Origin: Hydractinia symbiolongicarpus
Lineage: Eukaryota; Cnidaria; Hydrozoa; Anthoathecata; Hydractiniidae
Direction: 5' to 3'
NCBI RefSeq assembly: GCF_029227915.1
Contig: NC_079879.1
Coordinates: 33,546,501 to 33,610,500 of the forward strand
Length of the DNA stretch: 64,000 nt
The position numbers were made by a program, and so were the translations under genes. Below, in pieces: positions 46,355 through 56,051 of the stretch (its first letter is position 1; every line of letters starts with the position of its first letter). The notes beneath the pieces are model-generated. The model had not been told where the DNA came from. It searched no databases and saw only the letters and a list, made by a program, of their open reading frames with translations.

Positions 46355-47813
46355 TCAAGATTCATCAATATAGCTTAATTAATTTAAAAGTTGTTTTGGG
46401 TGATAATTTTATGCCAAGAAAGCCCCGTTAAAATGGAATAAAAAAATTGTAGTTTTGCTTATCATAAAATATTTTTTTTATCTATATAGTCACAAATTCT
46501 TACAAAAATTATTTGTCACAACTGCATCTTTTCGAAAAAAACAAATTGCATGTTCTTTTATTTTTTACTCATTGAAACATCTTTGGTGTGAGTTTTGTGT
46601 GAGAAAATAATACAAACGTTGAAAACAGATCTTTGTGTCAAAAGACACAAAGACATTTGATTTAACATTTGATATTGTTTTTCTTTCTTCTGGTCTGAAA
46701 AATACACACCTAAAAGTCCACACAAACAACCGCGCAACACCTAAGAAAACGTCTATCCCTGATAAACGCAACGGAAATAACTTTTATATGTTTCAATTTT
46801 AATAACTCTGCTTAGTAAAAAATGAAAAAAAACAAAACATGGCAGACAGGAAAAATTTATTTATAAATACAGGTTATAGAACATAAAAATATAAAAATTA
46901 ATGTGTCCAATGATAAATAATTCAGAGAAACAATTAAATTTCCTACTGCATTAAGATGAACAAGGGGAAGATTGCAAAAAAAAGTTCATTCTACTTTTGG
47001 TTGGGAATACCAAAATCAGTTCTAAGAAAAAACGCCGACGATATCACAATAAATAAACATGATGCGTTCTTACCCAACAGACGAAGAACTGTACGAAATC
47101 TTTTAACGTCAAAATAGCGGGAGATATTTTCGCGAACAATTGGTCGATAATATAGTTATCCCGCATTAACGCTCCTTAAACGCTTTCTTCACACCGCTTC
47201 CAAATTCGACTATATTATCGACCAATAACATTCATGTAAGTTATAATATTAGTTGCGTTAATCAATACGGAATAACTTATCAGGCAAAATTTTCGTCGGA
47301 TAAATTATTTTATGGAAAAACTATTCACCAACCAGAAAACGAATTGTCAATTTTTCTCAATTTTAAGCACCTAAAAGTCCTTAATCAATAACGGCCATCA
47401 ACTTTCACCATCTTTGGTTATATTAAATCATTGTACAATAGCTTAGAATCCCCCCCCCCCCCCCCCCACATCAAGCATGATCTGGTCCCCAACTTATTTG
47501 CTATTAAAATATATAAATGTAAAATGTCAACGGTCATTATTACGAGGGTTGCAAAATTAACTAGAAATAGGTCGAAATTCAAAATACATTCTATATATAG
47601 ATTCAAGAGAGGAGCAGAAAAGAAAAGTCAATAGCTATTTCTGAAACTTGACTTTTCACAGGCGACCGTGGGTGTTAAACCACTTTTTTTCAGTTTCTTA
47701 TTGTCATTTGCAGTATTTTTGCAGTTCGAAAATAATCAATAACCATATTTGTTTTGTTTTTATATCTAGAATGTTCACTTACGAATGTTTTTACTTTACT
47801 TCTCAGAACCTTC
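46355..47813. other. Non-coding stretch
   Basis: An inverted pair of about 25 bp (47129-47155 TTCGCG…GATAATATAG and 47205-47230) and a 17-bp poly-C at 47451-47467. No gene seen. Confidence 0.4.
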
Positions 47814-48908
47814 TTACAATCGTGGATGACGCGACGATTCAGGCATCGATGCGTTGATCACACTCAAAGTACTGGCGTACATAATGTTACTTAACTGAAT
47901 GGTTGAAACATTGTACCTTGTGTTATTTCGTGGCGAAACAGTTGACAAGTCAACATCTTTTAACTGCTTTTTCTCTTTTCTTCTATTGGACTTCCTTTTC
48001 ATGACTTTTATAAACTGCCCTCTCCAGAAGTAAACCAAGGGATTGAATACCGAATTAAAAATGAGGAAGAAATGGGCAGCTATTGAAACGCGTATGGCGA
48101 AGTTTGAGTGAGGCAAACAAAATGAGATCGCTAATGGAAACGAAAACACAATGAAACCAACAGAAACGATTAAACCCGTAACACATGCGATAATTTCTGC
48201 TTTGTGACGTCTAGTTTGAAATGGGTTTACATCTACGCTTGTTCTTCGCATGTACCTTGATCGCTTAATGATGGCATAAAAGATGTACCCATAAACACCA
48301 AAGAGGAATATACCAGCACAAAATGTGATACCGCTTGCTGTATGTAATACAGTATCTTCGTGATGACTTGATTCATAAAGTCCGTCGCGGTATTCTACAG
48401 CTGCCATTGTTCCTTGCAGTAATGCAGTCAGCAACCAAAGAAAGTATATGACAATTTTAATTCGATCAGTCCTCATGAACAGTTTATATTTATAAGGAAA
48501 TACGACAGCTGCTAGTCTCTCCAATGAAATAAACAACACGTGAAAGATAGATGCATATATAGTGAACTGTGCAATTTGATAGCCGATTACTACAATCATG
48601 CTAACATCAAAGAAATCATACTTCTTTCCAACTATGATCAAGGACATACCTACAAATACGTCGAAACTGTACAACGAGTCAGCCATTGCAAAACTGAGAA
48701 GTAAATATTCAGTAGCAGCTCGTTTTCGCCTTTGCGATGTAATGTATATTATTTCGGTGATATTCAACGCAAATGCAAAACATGCAATGATTATAGCTGG
48801 AAAATGTGTCTTCATAAGTGATGAGCTGTTGTCTTTTGATTGTGTTGTTTCGTCGCATATTGGTAAGTTGGTATGGTAGCACAGTTCTGTGATGTTTAGG
48901 GTATGCAT
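47814..48908 (-). CDS. Rhodopsin-like orphan GPCR, most divergent family member, 364 aa
   Basis: Single exon, ATG at 48908, with N-I-T (5-7) and N-S-S (27-29) N-glycosylation sites. Helices are near 36-57, 67-92, 103-136, 150-170, 190-215, 237-263 and 274-297. Motifs are Asp in TM2 (AMADSL), LERLAAVVFP in the DRY position with a Pro-Tyr continuation like amine receptors, Pro in TM6 (FSFPLA) and NPLVY at 289-293. Helix 8 begins FWRGQFIKV, and the tail is strongly basic. Again no Cys at the TM3 start. Ligand unknown. Confidence 0.92.
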   Translation of the reverse strand: MHTLNITELCYHTNLPICDETTQSKDNSSSLMKTHFPAIIIACFAFALNITEIIYITSQRRKRAATEYLLLSFAMADSLYSFDVFVGMSLIIVGKKYDFFDVSMIVVIGYQIAQFTIYASIFHVLFISLERLAAVVFPYKYKLFMRTDRIKIVIYFLWLLTALLQGTMAAVEYRDGLYESSHHEDTVLHTASGITFCAGIFLFGVYGYIFYAIIKRSRYMRRTSVDVNPFQTRRHKAEIIACVTGLIVSVGFIVFSFPLAISFCLPHSNFAIRVSIAAHFFLIFNSVFNPLVYFWRGQFIKVMKRKSNRRKEKKQLKDVDLSTVSPRNNTRYNVSTIQLSNIMYASTLSVINASMPESSRHPRL

Positions 48909-50766
48909 TTTGTTTCTAGTTGCTATGTCATATGTTATCGTGTGTAAGAGATTTCTTTCGAAATGGTGCTAAGTTCTAATGTAAAAAATTAGAAACGATC
49001 ATTTAACAGGTAATATACTACACATTAACTGTAGAGCCAAATATTTAGTTTCTTGTATTTTAAAATCTAAAAACATTCTTCTCCATTTTATTCTATTAAC
49101 TCAATGTTTAAAGATACAAAAGCCATGTAACATGCTGTAGTCAGTGCAAAATTTAATTTAAGAAATGGTTTGAAAAAAAGTTTAAGTTTTTGAATTCACC
49201 ATCTGGTAAACTTTGACATTTATTTAGGATGTACTATCTTCCTCTGTTAACTTAATTAAAAACCAAAACAGTAATATTGGATAGTGATAATAAAAATTTA
49301 GTAGGTAAGGAATAGAAACACAATAAAATACCGTTTTCTTTCGCAGATAAATCCCACCCATGTATGCACCCACCCACGTATAAGCCCACCACTTTTTTTA
49401 AAATTCTTTCTTTTTCTTTATTTTTTCGTATAAACATAGTATATGCAGGGTAGCTTAACACCACCGCCCGAGAAGCGAATTTCCGTTAACAGACTCATTG
49501 TGAATTTCTGGCACCAGATTGCAAACTTTATATCCAAAGTGATGATTAAAGTAAAGATGGCAGTGAGATGACAAATACAAAGCTGGTGATGATTCTTCTT
49601 TTGAATCCTCTTCAAAAGAAAATTTGTAATAATTTTTTTAAGAAAAAATGCACATGGAAATCGTTGTTATAGCTGTATTCTCCCTTCTTGCACTTTTTCC
49701 CTCCTGTGTATAAGCCCATCCACGCATATTCCTCTAGTTTCGTATGTTTTGTCAGGATCTTAGTCCAAAACTTATCTGCAAAAGAATTATACAAACAATG
49801 TTGTTTAAAGAAAAAACCTGAAAAATTTTTTTACCTTTTCTTGTAAGCCAGACAATTAATTAGAAATTTTGAACAAATATTTTATTTACTAAAATTTCCG
49901 TTGATTCAAAAACTTTTCCACCAAGTAAATGGTATATGTTTTCCCTTCGTGTTGAGTGTTTCCTATCGTGTTGTGACGTCATAGTACACATCGAACATAT
50001 CTGTCATGGTGGCAGCTGGGTAAGTCACATGTGTTGAAATCAGTGAATGGGACATGCATTATGAATGAGTGAATTAAACAAACTCTGAATTGTTTGTGAG
50101 TAATATTAAACATCATCTGTAATATTGATGCAAATCTATGTCTTTATAATATGCATAGTTTGTAGCTTGGTCTGAAGGCTAGTTTCCATTAGACTGTAAT
50201 TTCCGCTATTGCGCAAAAACAGGACGAGCAATCTCTTTAGCGCGTGCGCACTTCGACAAAATTACAGATTTTGCACGCACTCGCTAACAAAATGCAGACA
50301 AATGAAAACTAGTCTTTAGACAACATTACAGGAGTGGCTTCATAGTCATCCAAAACTCGTACGGTGCTACTGCTTGCAACGGGAAAGATACGCACTTCTA
50401 CAATCTCTTTTAGTATTTTGTTTTGCTTTCCAAAACTTAAGTTGCAAATGGTGGCTAAGAACCTTACTTTTATGTAATTCGTTCTTCATCAGACAAGCAA
50501 TTTCCATATCAATCTAGTCATCAGGAGTTGGGAAAGTCTAACTGTGAAGGTAGACTGCCCTAACTTCAACAAATTTTAACTGTAGATCTACGCGATTCGT
50601 CGTCTAAAGGTTAACATAACTTTCAAGTCTAAAAAACTTTAAAACCATAAAAAGTTTATATGTCATAACCAACGCCATTTTCCGATTAAAAAGCTTATTA
50701 TTGTTTCATATTTCCAAATTTTGTGACATCATAAGAAAGTGAGTTTTAAAATATCGAATTTCTTAA
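48909..50766. other. Non-coding stretch
   Basis: Upstream flank of GPCR 5. Direct copies of a GTATAAGCCCA(C/T)C phrase at 49378 and 49708 suggest a decayed repeat. No gene seen. Confidence 0.4.
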
Positions 50767-52062
50767 TTAAGTAAACTTTTGAATTTCTACATTTCTCTTC
50801 TCCAGACAACACAAATTTGCTTGCAATTCTTTTGTTGTTGTACTTAAGACTGCTTTTACTGCTAACAAACGTCTCTTCTCTTCTCGCAATGTGTGTCTAC
50901 CAAAGATTCTCCAGCGTTGGCTTAATTTCTTGTTAAGTAACACTATTTCTGCATCTAGATACCCATGTGCTTGTTGTGAGTCTGTCAATGCGAGATGCAC
51001 AGATGCGGAGAAAGATCGCTGAAACACATATGATAGATACAGTTTAATCAACCATTTCTCACAAGTAAAACACATTAAAAAGTTCTTTCAAATCACAGAC
51101 AGTATCCCCGTTCCCAAGGTAAGTTTGTTATGGTAAGGTTCGCTATGCGTAGTACAATTTTAAAAACGCGTAAAAAGAGCCCTGGAAACGAGAATGCCCA
51201 GACTGTTACAAAAACATAGTCATTCACTACTAAGAAGTTATTAACTCATTTTCTTAGCTTCTAGTTTTAGAAGCAGTACTCTTTTGAATTTTTGTATAAA
51301 TATCCGACCCAATATTCACACTCACGAGAACCCTTCCCGACACATAAAAAATAACATTATGACGTGTGGTACAACCATACGAAATGTAGTTATGACGTGT
51401 GGTACAACCATACGAAATGTAGTTATGACGTGTGGTACAACCATACGAAATGTAGTTATGACGTGTGGTACAAACGATAAAAATGGTGTTATGACGTGTA
51501 CCACAGATGAATTCTGTCCCTACCACCCCTTTTGAAATTCATGGCAATTAGATTCAGCTTTGCGTACCAAAAATGTTTCAATTATTTCTTTCATACATTC
51601 AATTCGATCTTCTTTTTCTTTCATGCACACATCCATCACTTCTAGCCTTCTTTTCATCCCACTAGTGATGTTTTTTTCGAAGATTTCGTTGTTAACTACT
51701 TCACAATGCGTGTTAACTCTTTTAATACGTGTATTTTGACATGCCTGCTCAAGTGGAGCAACGAATGAACCACGAATTCTCCTTCCCCATAATCTTTTAA
51801 AAGCACTCGTATTTATTACTGGATTTGTGGTAAGTTTACGCTTCTGGTGCTCGGCACTGTTAAACAGCAATCTCCTTCCAGACTTTATTTCATCGTAAAA
51901 AACAGATTTTAATATGGAAATATCCCTGGAATCTTCCTTGTTGCTTATCAGTTCGCGGCTAACTACTGGTAACTTTGACTTTTTTCGAACGGCATTGGAA
52001 TGTTCTGTTAGAACATTTTGGCTATCAACGTAGTCATCTACGTATTCTGACGAGCAATCCAT
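50767..52062 (-). CDS. Unrecognised two-exon gene, 248 aa predicted
   Basis: Exon 1 is 52062-51568 and exon 2 is 51018-50767. The open frame reaches a GTG at 52083, but the first ATG is at 52062. A donor TTTTTG|GTACGC and an acceptor TGTGTTTCAG|CGATC join codons in phase 0, giving 165 plus 83 residues. The protein is basic and hydrophilic. The end of exon 1 (about 130-165) and exon 2 (KKLSQRWRIFG…LREEKRRLLAVKAVL…KELQANLCCLEKRN) look helical or coiled-coil. No signal peptide or membrane span. I do not recognise the family. The intron holds a 33-bp minisatellite and a small MITE. Splicing is inferred, and an upstream exon is possible. Confidence 0.45.
51106..51196. mobile_element. Small foldback MITE in the intron
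   Basis: CCCCGTTCCCAAGG at the left and CCCTGGAAACGAG at the right form imperfect inverted ends, related to 22665 and 52328. Confidence 0.4.
51358..51505 (+). repeat. 33-bp minisatellite, five units
   Basis: Units start at 51358, 51391, 51424, 51457 and 51490 with TATGACGTGTGGTACAACC. The middle three are essentially identical. The period is divisible by three, so reading frames stay open on both strands. Confidence 0.9.
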
Positions 52063-52327
52063 TTTACCAGAATGTGTTTCCACCCTGATACATTAACAAA
52101 GTGACAATAATTTGACGTTAAATTGGACAAAACATTAATAACGTCAAATTTTTGTCCGAACATCTAAAGCCGCCTTGCTCAAAACATTGCTGCGCCGGTA
52201 CACAAATGTAAGTAAGATCAGTGACTAAACGATTATTCGAAAAAGCGCCGCGCCTGTCAAATCAAAATTTAAAGTAATACAAAGGTGTTGTTTGTTATTG
52301 TTGTTTTTAAACTTAAGCGTTCCCGCA

Positions 52328-52396
52328 TTCTCGACCCCAGAGCTCTTTGAGATAAACTTTCCAGGTTTCAATCTGAAAGAGCTCTAGGGACGAGAA
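52328..52396. mobile_element. Foldback mini-MITE, 69 bp
   Basis: TTCTCGACCCCAGAGCTCTT and the complementary AAGAGCTCTAGGGACGAGAA form a hairpin with two mismatches. Confidence 0.6.
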
Positions 52397-54300
52397 GAGC
52401 GTTCCCCTTTAGCAGCAAATAGCCGATGACTTCAGTGTTTTGACCTATTGCGTAATTTGCCAATCGCCAACAAATATTTAGTAAGTAAAATTTATCGTCC
52501 AGGTACAGTGAGTTTATGTCCCCATAAACGCCTTTAATCACTAGGGCACGTGTTTGACTGGCAAATACGGGATAGGCTGTCCAAACCTGCTACGGTACGA
52601 AGGCTAATCACGCATTTTTTTTGCTTATTGAACAGTACGAGATATTTTTACAAAAGTTAACAGCACCTTTTATCATCTCTATTAAAACAAATTACAAATT
52701 ATATTAACATTCCTGTTGGAAATAACTTCTCACTACATTTGCTTATATATAGTAAGCCTAAAATTTAATAATTTCTTATTTACAGCAGCTGTAAATAAGA
52801 AATTTGTGAATTTTATTTCACGTGTGAGAAATTTTTAATTATAAAACGTTTGAGCTTTTTTTTGCGCTGTACCAGAAAATGTAGCAAAATGGAAACTGAC
52901 CTTCAATTTTTCAGAATTATGCAAGCTACAAAATATCCCCAGGTTACCGATAAAACGCGAATGACCAGCTTACACGGTTTAGCTCACGAGCTTTTTTGTT
53001 AGCGTATGTGCGATTGGAAATATCTCTATCTTGTCAAATTGAACATTCGTTAATGTAAGAGCTTGCTAACTTTTTGGGCTATAGTGGAAAATGATTGAAA
53101 AAAATCGATAGGGAAAGGTGTCGATGTTACGAAATGACCAAAAAAAGTGTAACCAAGCCTAAAACTAGATGTTTCTACAAAACGTTAATGTTATAGCAAA
53201 CATGAAATATTTTTATATTTCAGTATCTTTAACGGAACTTAACACGTGAAAAAAAAACCGCAAAAGAAATAATGAACTTCATGTTTAAAATACCTTAAAA
53301 GTACTATGACGATGCCAATTCCCAAATCGCTACATAAGGCTGAAACCTAAGAGTAGGATGCACAACTCACGCACGGTATCCAGGCTAATCATGGTTTATA
53401 AAAATGCATAGTTAATAATTCCCAAAACAAATACATGTTTTAGACCAACGGCGAGAGAAAAGGATGTCAATAAAACGATAAAAATTCATTTTGACTGACT
53501 CAAATCTAAGTACAGAATATGTACAAGAGGAAGAGCGATGATTATTCAAATTAATATATTAAAATTCAGAAAAATATAAAAGCTGGGTTGACCTATACCA
53601 GTGGAAAGCTAGTTGGCAGAGGCAACACAATAAAAAAACATTTTAAAGAATCAAAAAAATATCTACTTTTAGAGAATTCCTGACGAGATCAAATTTTGAA
53701 CATTTTTCCGATATTGTCAACCACACAGTCGCCAAATTTTCTAGCTGCAACCTCGTAGGGAGGATGTTGCAGTTTTTTATCAACATTATGAAATTTTGCA
53801 TCACTTCATCGCGATTTACATGAAGGTAAGGTTAGAGGTGTCTACTAAAAATCAAATTGTTTTCAGATTTCAGGACAATTTCAGTTCACAACGGCTAACC
53901 ATGTCAAATTCTTAGATATTTCAGGACTGGGGAAAAACATTAATCATTTGGCTTTCTTACTACTTGCCAAGGAGTTTATTCTGTTAGGTTTGCAAGACAT
54001 GAAATAATTAACCCCGTACGATTACAAAATACTTTCTAGTACAATCCCAAGACATCATCTTTAAGTTCTTGTCACAATTCCAAGACTTTACAAGACAAAT
54101 TTATTTTTCCAGGTTTTTCAGAAAGATTTCCGAGAAGGTAATAATATTAGAAAAATTATGATTTCTGAAAAACATTAATTAATTTCATATAATTTTATAA
54201 AGAAAATATATGATCATAAAAACATAAAAACTAGCATTCTTTAAGAATTGCGTGAATAATATCTAATAAATAATCTAATATAGTGGATAATCTAATAATA
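52397..54300. other. Non-coding stretch
   Basis: A palindromic AATTTCTTATTTACAGC / GCTGTAAATAAGAAATT hairpin is at about 52770-52803. No gene recognised. Confidence 0.4.
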
Positions 54301-54424
54301 CTAGTTGGTGTCCCGTGGATAAATTCACGGGTTCGCCCGTCCTTTATATACCGCATTTCGCGTGTCTCGCTACTCTAGGTACCATCTTGCGCAGAGACAG
54401 ACAAAATACGGCTATTATTATAGA
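54301..54424 (-). mobile_element. Mini-Helitron, tandem copy 1
   Basis: The 3' end (low coordinate) has hairpin CCCGTG…CACGGG, 8 bp of spacer, then CTAG/T. The 5' end reads TCTATAATAATAGCC. Confidence 0.7.
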
Positions 54425-54426
54425 GC

Positions 54427-54547
54427 CTAGTCGTTAACTATAAATCTACGGGTTCGCCCGTCCCTTATTAGCCGTATTTTGTGTGTCTTGCTACTGCGGT
54501 TAGCATTTTGCGTGACAGACAGACGCATACGGGTATTATAATATAGG
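54427..54547 (-). mobile_element. Mini-Helitron, tandem copy 2
   Basis: CTAG at 54427-54430 and the 5' end (C)CTATATTATAATACCCG at 54547. The left arm of the 3' hairpin is degraded. Confidence 0.65.
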
Positions 54548-54620
54548 CTGGCGGGTTACCCGTGAAAATATCCACGGGGTCGCCCGTCCTTTATATCATG
54601 CATTTCGTGTTTCCGTAAAA
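54548..54620 (-). mobile_element. Mini-Helitron, truncated copy 3
   Basis: It keeps the 3' terminal part (CTGG for CTAG, ACCCGTG/CCACGGG hairpin, TCGCCCGTCC) and stops about 70 bp in. Confidence 0.55.
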
Positions 54621-54791
54621 CGATATCTATAACTTAAATAAAACAATGGAACGATTGTATAAAACTACGAATTTTTTGTTTTTGAATTTTCATTTGAAAA
54701 TTATTCCAGCATAACCAATATTAGCTCTTGTAAATTCCAATAACCCTTTTGTTTTGTTTTTTCAATCTGCAAAATTAATTTCAAAATTCAT

Positions 54792-55382
54792 TTGACTGAA
54801 ATTTTGAGAAAAAACTCTTTTCCTACAAAACTGGTAAACCGCCATATTTCAAATTACCTTGATAAGAATTTTTCTACAGCTGTCAGTACAGAGACAACTA
54901 ATGTATTAGAAAAGAGGTATTTTAAATTGCCTTTTATTGGCAAGTACTCTAATACTGCCAAAGAAAAAGTCAATCAACTTGTCAATAAGATGTGTAAAGA
55001 AATCAATGTGTGCCTCGTTTTTAAGTCGTGTAAAATTAAAGATTATTTTTCTAGCAAGGACAGAGTTCCTGAATCTTTTAAATCTGGACTTGTGTATAAA
55101 TTTTTATGAGCTAGTTGTAATGCTAGCTATGTGGGTGAAACCACCAGACACATTTCTAGTAGAGTTATAGAACATTTGAATACTGATAAAAACTCACAAA
55201 TATTTAAGCATATGCAGTCAAATCTTAACTGTAAATTACTATGTAACGAAAATTGTTTTTCTATTTTGGATTATGCAGACACTGATTGGCAGAGGAAACT
55301 CAAAGAGGGTATGCATATTTCTTGGTTGAAACCAGATCTCAATAAACAAGTTAAGCATTGCATCATCAATTTATCCGTTTAA
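54792..55382 (+). pseudogene. Penelope RT end and GIY-YIG endonuclease, one in-frame stop
   Basis: LPFIGKYSNTAKEKVNQL, then CLVFKSCKIKDYFSSKDRVP, form the usual link to the endonuclease. An in-frame TGA at 55107-55109 sits at the Cys-rich turn just before ASCNASYVGETTRHISSRV. The rest is open to 55382. Confidence 0.8.
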
Positions 55383-55685
55383 TTTTATGTTTTGTATTAG
55401 CCGCTTGTTCAGTATCGTTTTTGTTACTTAGATATTGATTTAGCATGTGTAAATTCATTTAATAAAATTAAAAAATTGTACGTTTGGGATATATTTAATT
55501 GTCTTAAACAAATTGTGTATATAAATTTCATTTAACTAACTTTTGTTAGTTTATCTAATATTATTTTGTCAACATGGATTAGCTTGTGTATAATTCATAT
55601 AAAATTGTACTTTTGGGAAATATTTAAATAACTTTCAAAAAAAATTTTGTATAAAGAGTGTATGTATCAACTTTTGTATAATATT

Positions 55686-55713
55686 CTGAAGATGACTTTA
55701 GTAAGGTCGAAAC
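55686..55713 (+). ncRNA. Hammerhead-ribozyme-like motif
   Basis: CUGAAGA (55686-55692), a short GACU/GGUC stem II (55694-55697 with 55705-55708), then GAAAC (55709-55713) and AUGUU. It matches CUGANGA … GAAA downstream of a Penelope ORF. Confidence 0.5.
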
Positions 55714-56051
55714 ATGTTAAAAATAAAACGTGTCGTAATTTTTATGAAAATACTTTGCAATCTTGTGTTGCTACGAAGTTTTGGAAAAATTCATTTAGTG
55801 GTCACTTTCAAAAGTAAAATTTACGCACAAAAATCTAACAACATTGCCCTGTCGACTAAAATTTACAAACAATCATGTGGAACTAAAGTCGTTTTGCAAC
55901 GAATCAAAACAGAGAAAGTTTTAGAGAGAAGAAAACGTTTTCACCATGGTATTGTAATGTTTGGAAGTTTTATGCTAAATTAAAAGGTTTTTAATTTCCT
56001 TCAAGCTAGATTTCAAGAACAAAAAGGATTAGAAGGAAACAAGAATACTGT

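Larger units (their letters stand above)
54781..55713 (+). mobile_element. Penelope-like element, 5'-truncated
   Basis: It contains the RT C-terminal region, a GIY-YIG endonuclease and, 300 bp beyond the stop, a hammerhead-like core. It is not close in sequence to the element at 32315. The 5' truncation point is near 54781. Confidence 0.75.

Noticed and set aside
51358-51505. CRISPR-like array
   Set aside because: Units are contiguous with no spacers, and the genome is eukaryotic.
51284-51535. Repeat peptide encoded by the 33-bp minisatellite
   Set aside because: The frame is open only because the period is a multiple of three. It lies in a predicted intron of the opposite strand.
55714-55983. 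89-aa plus-strand ORF after the Penelope remnant
   Set aside because: No domain, and it starts inside the hammerhead-bearing tail of the element.
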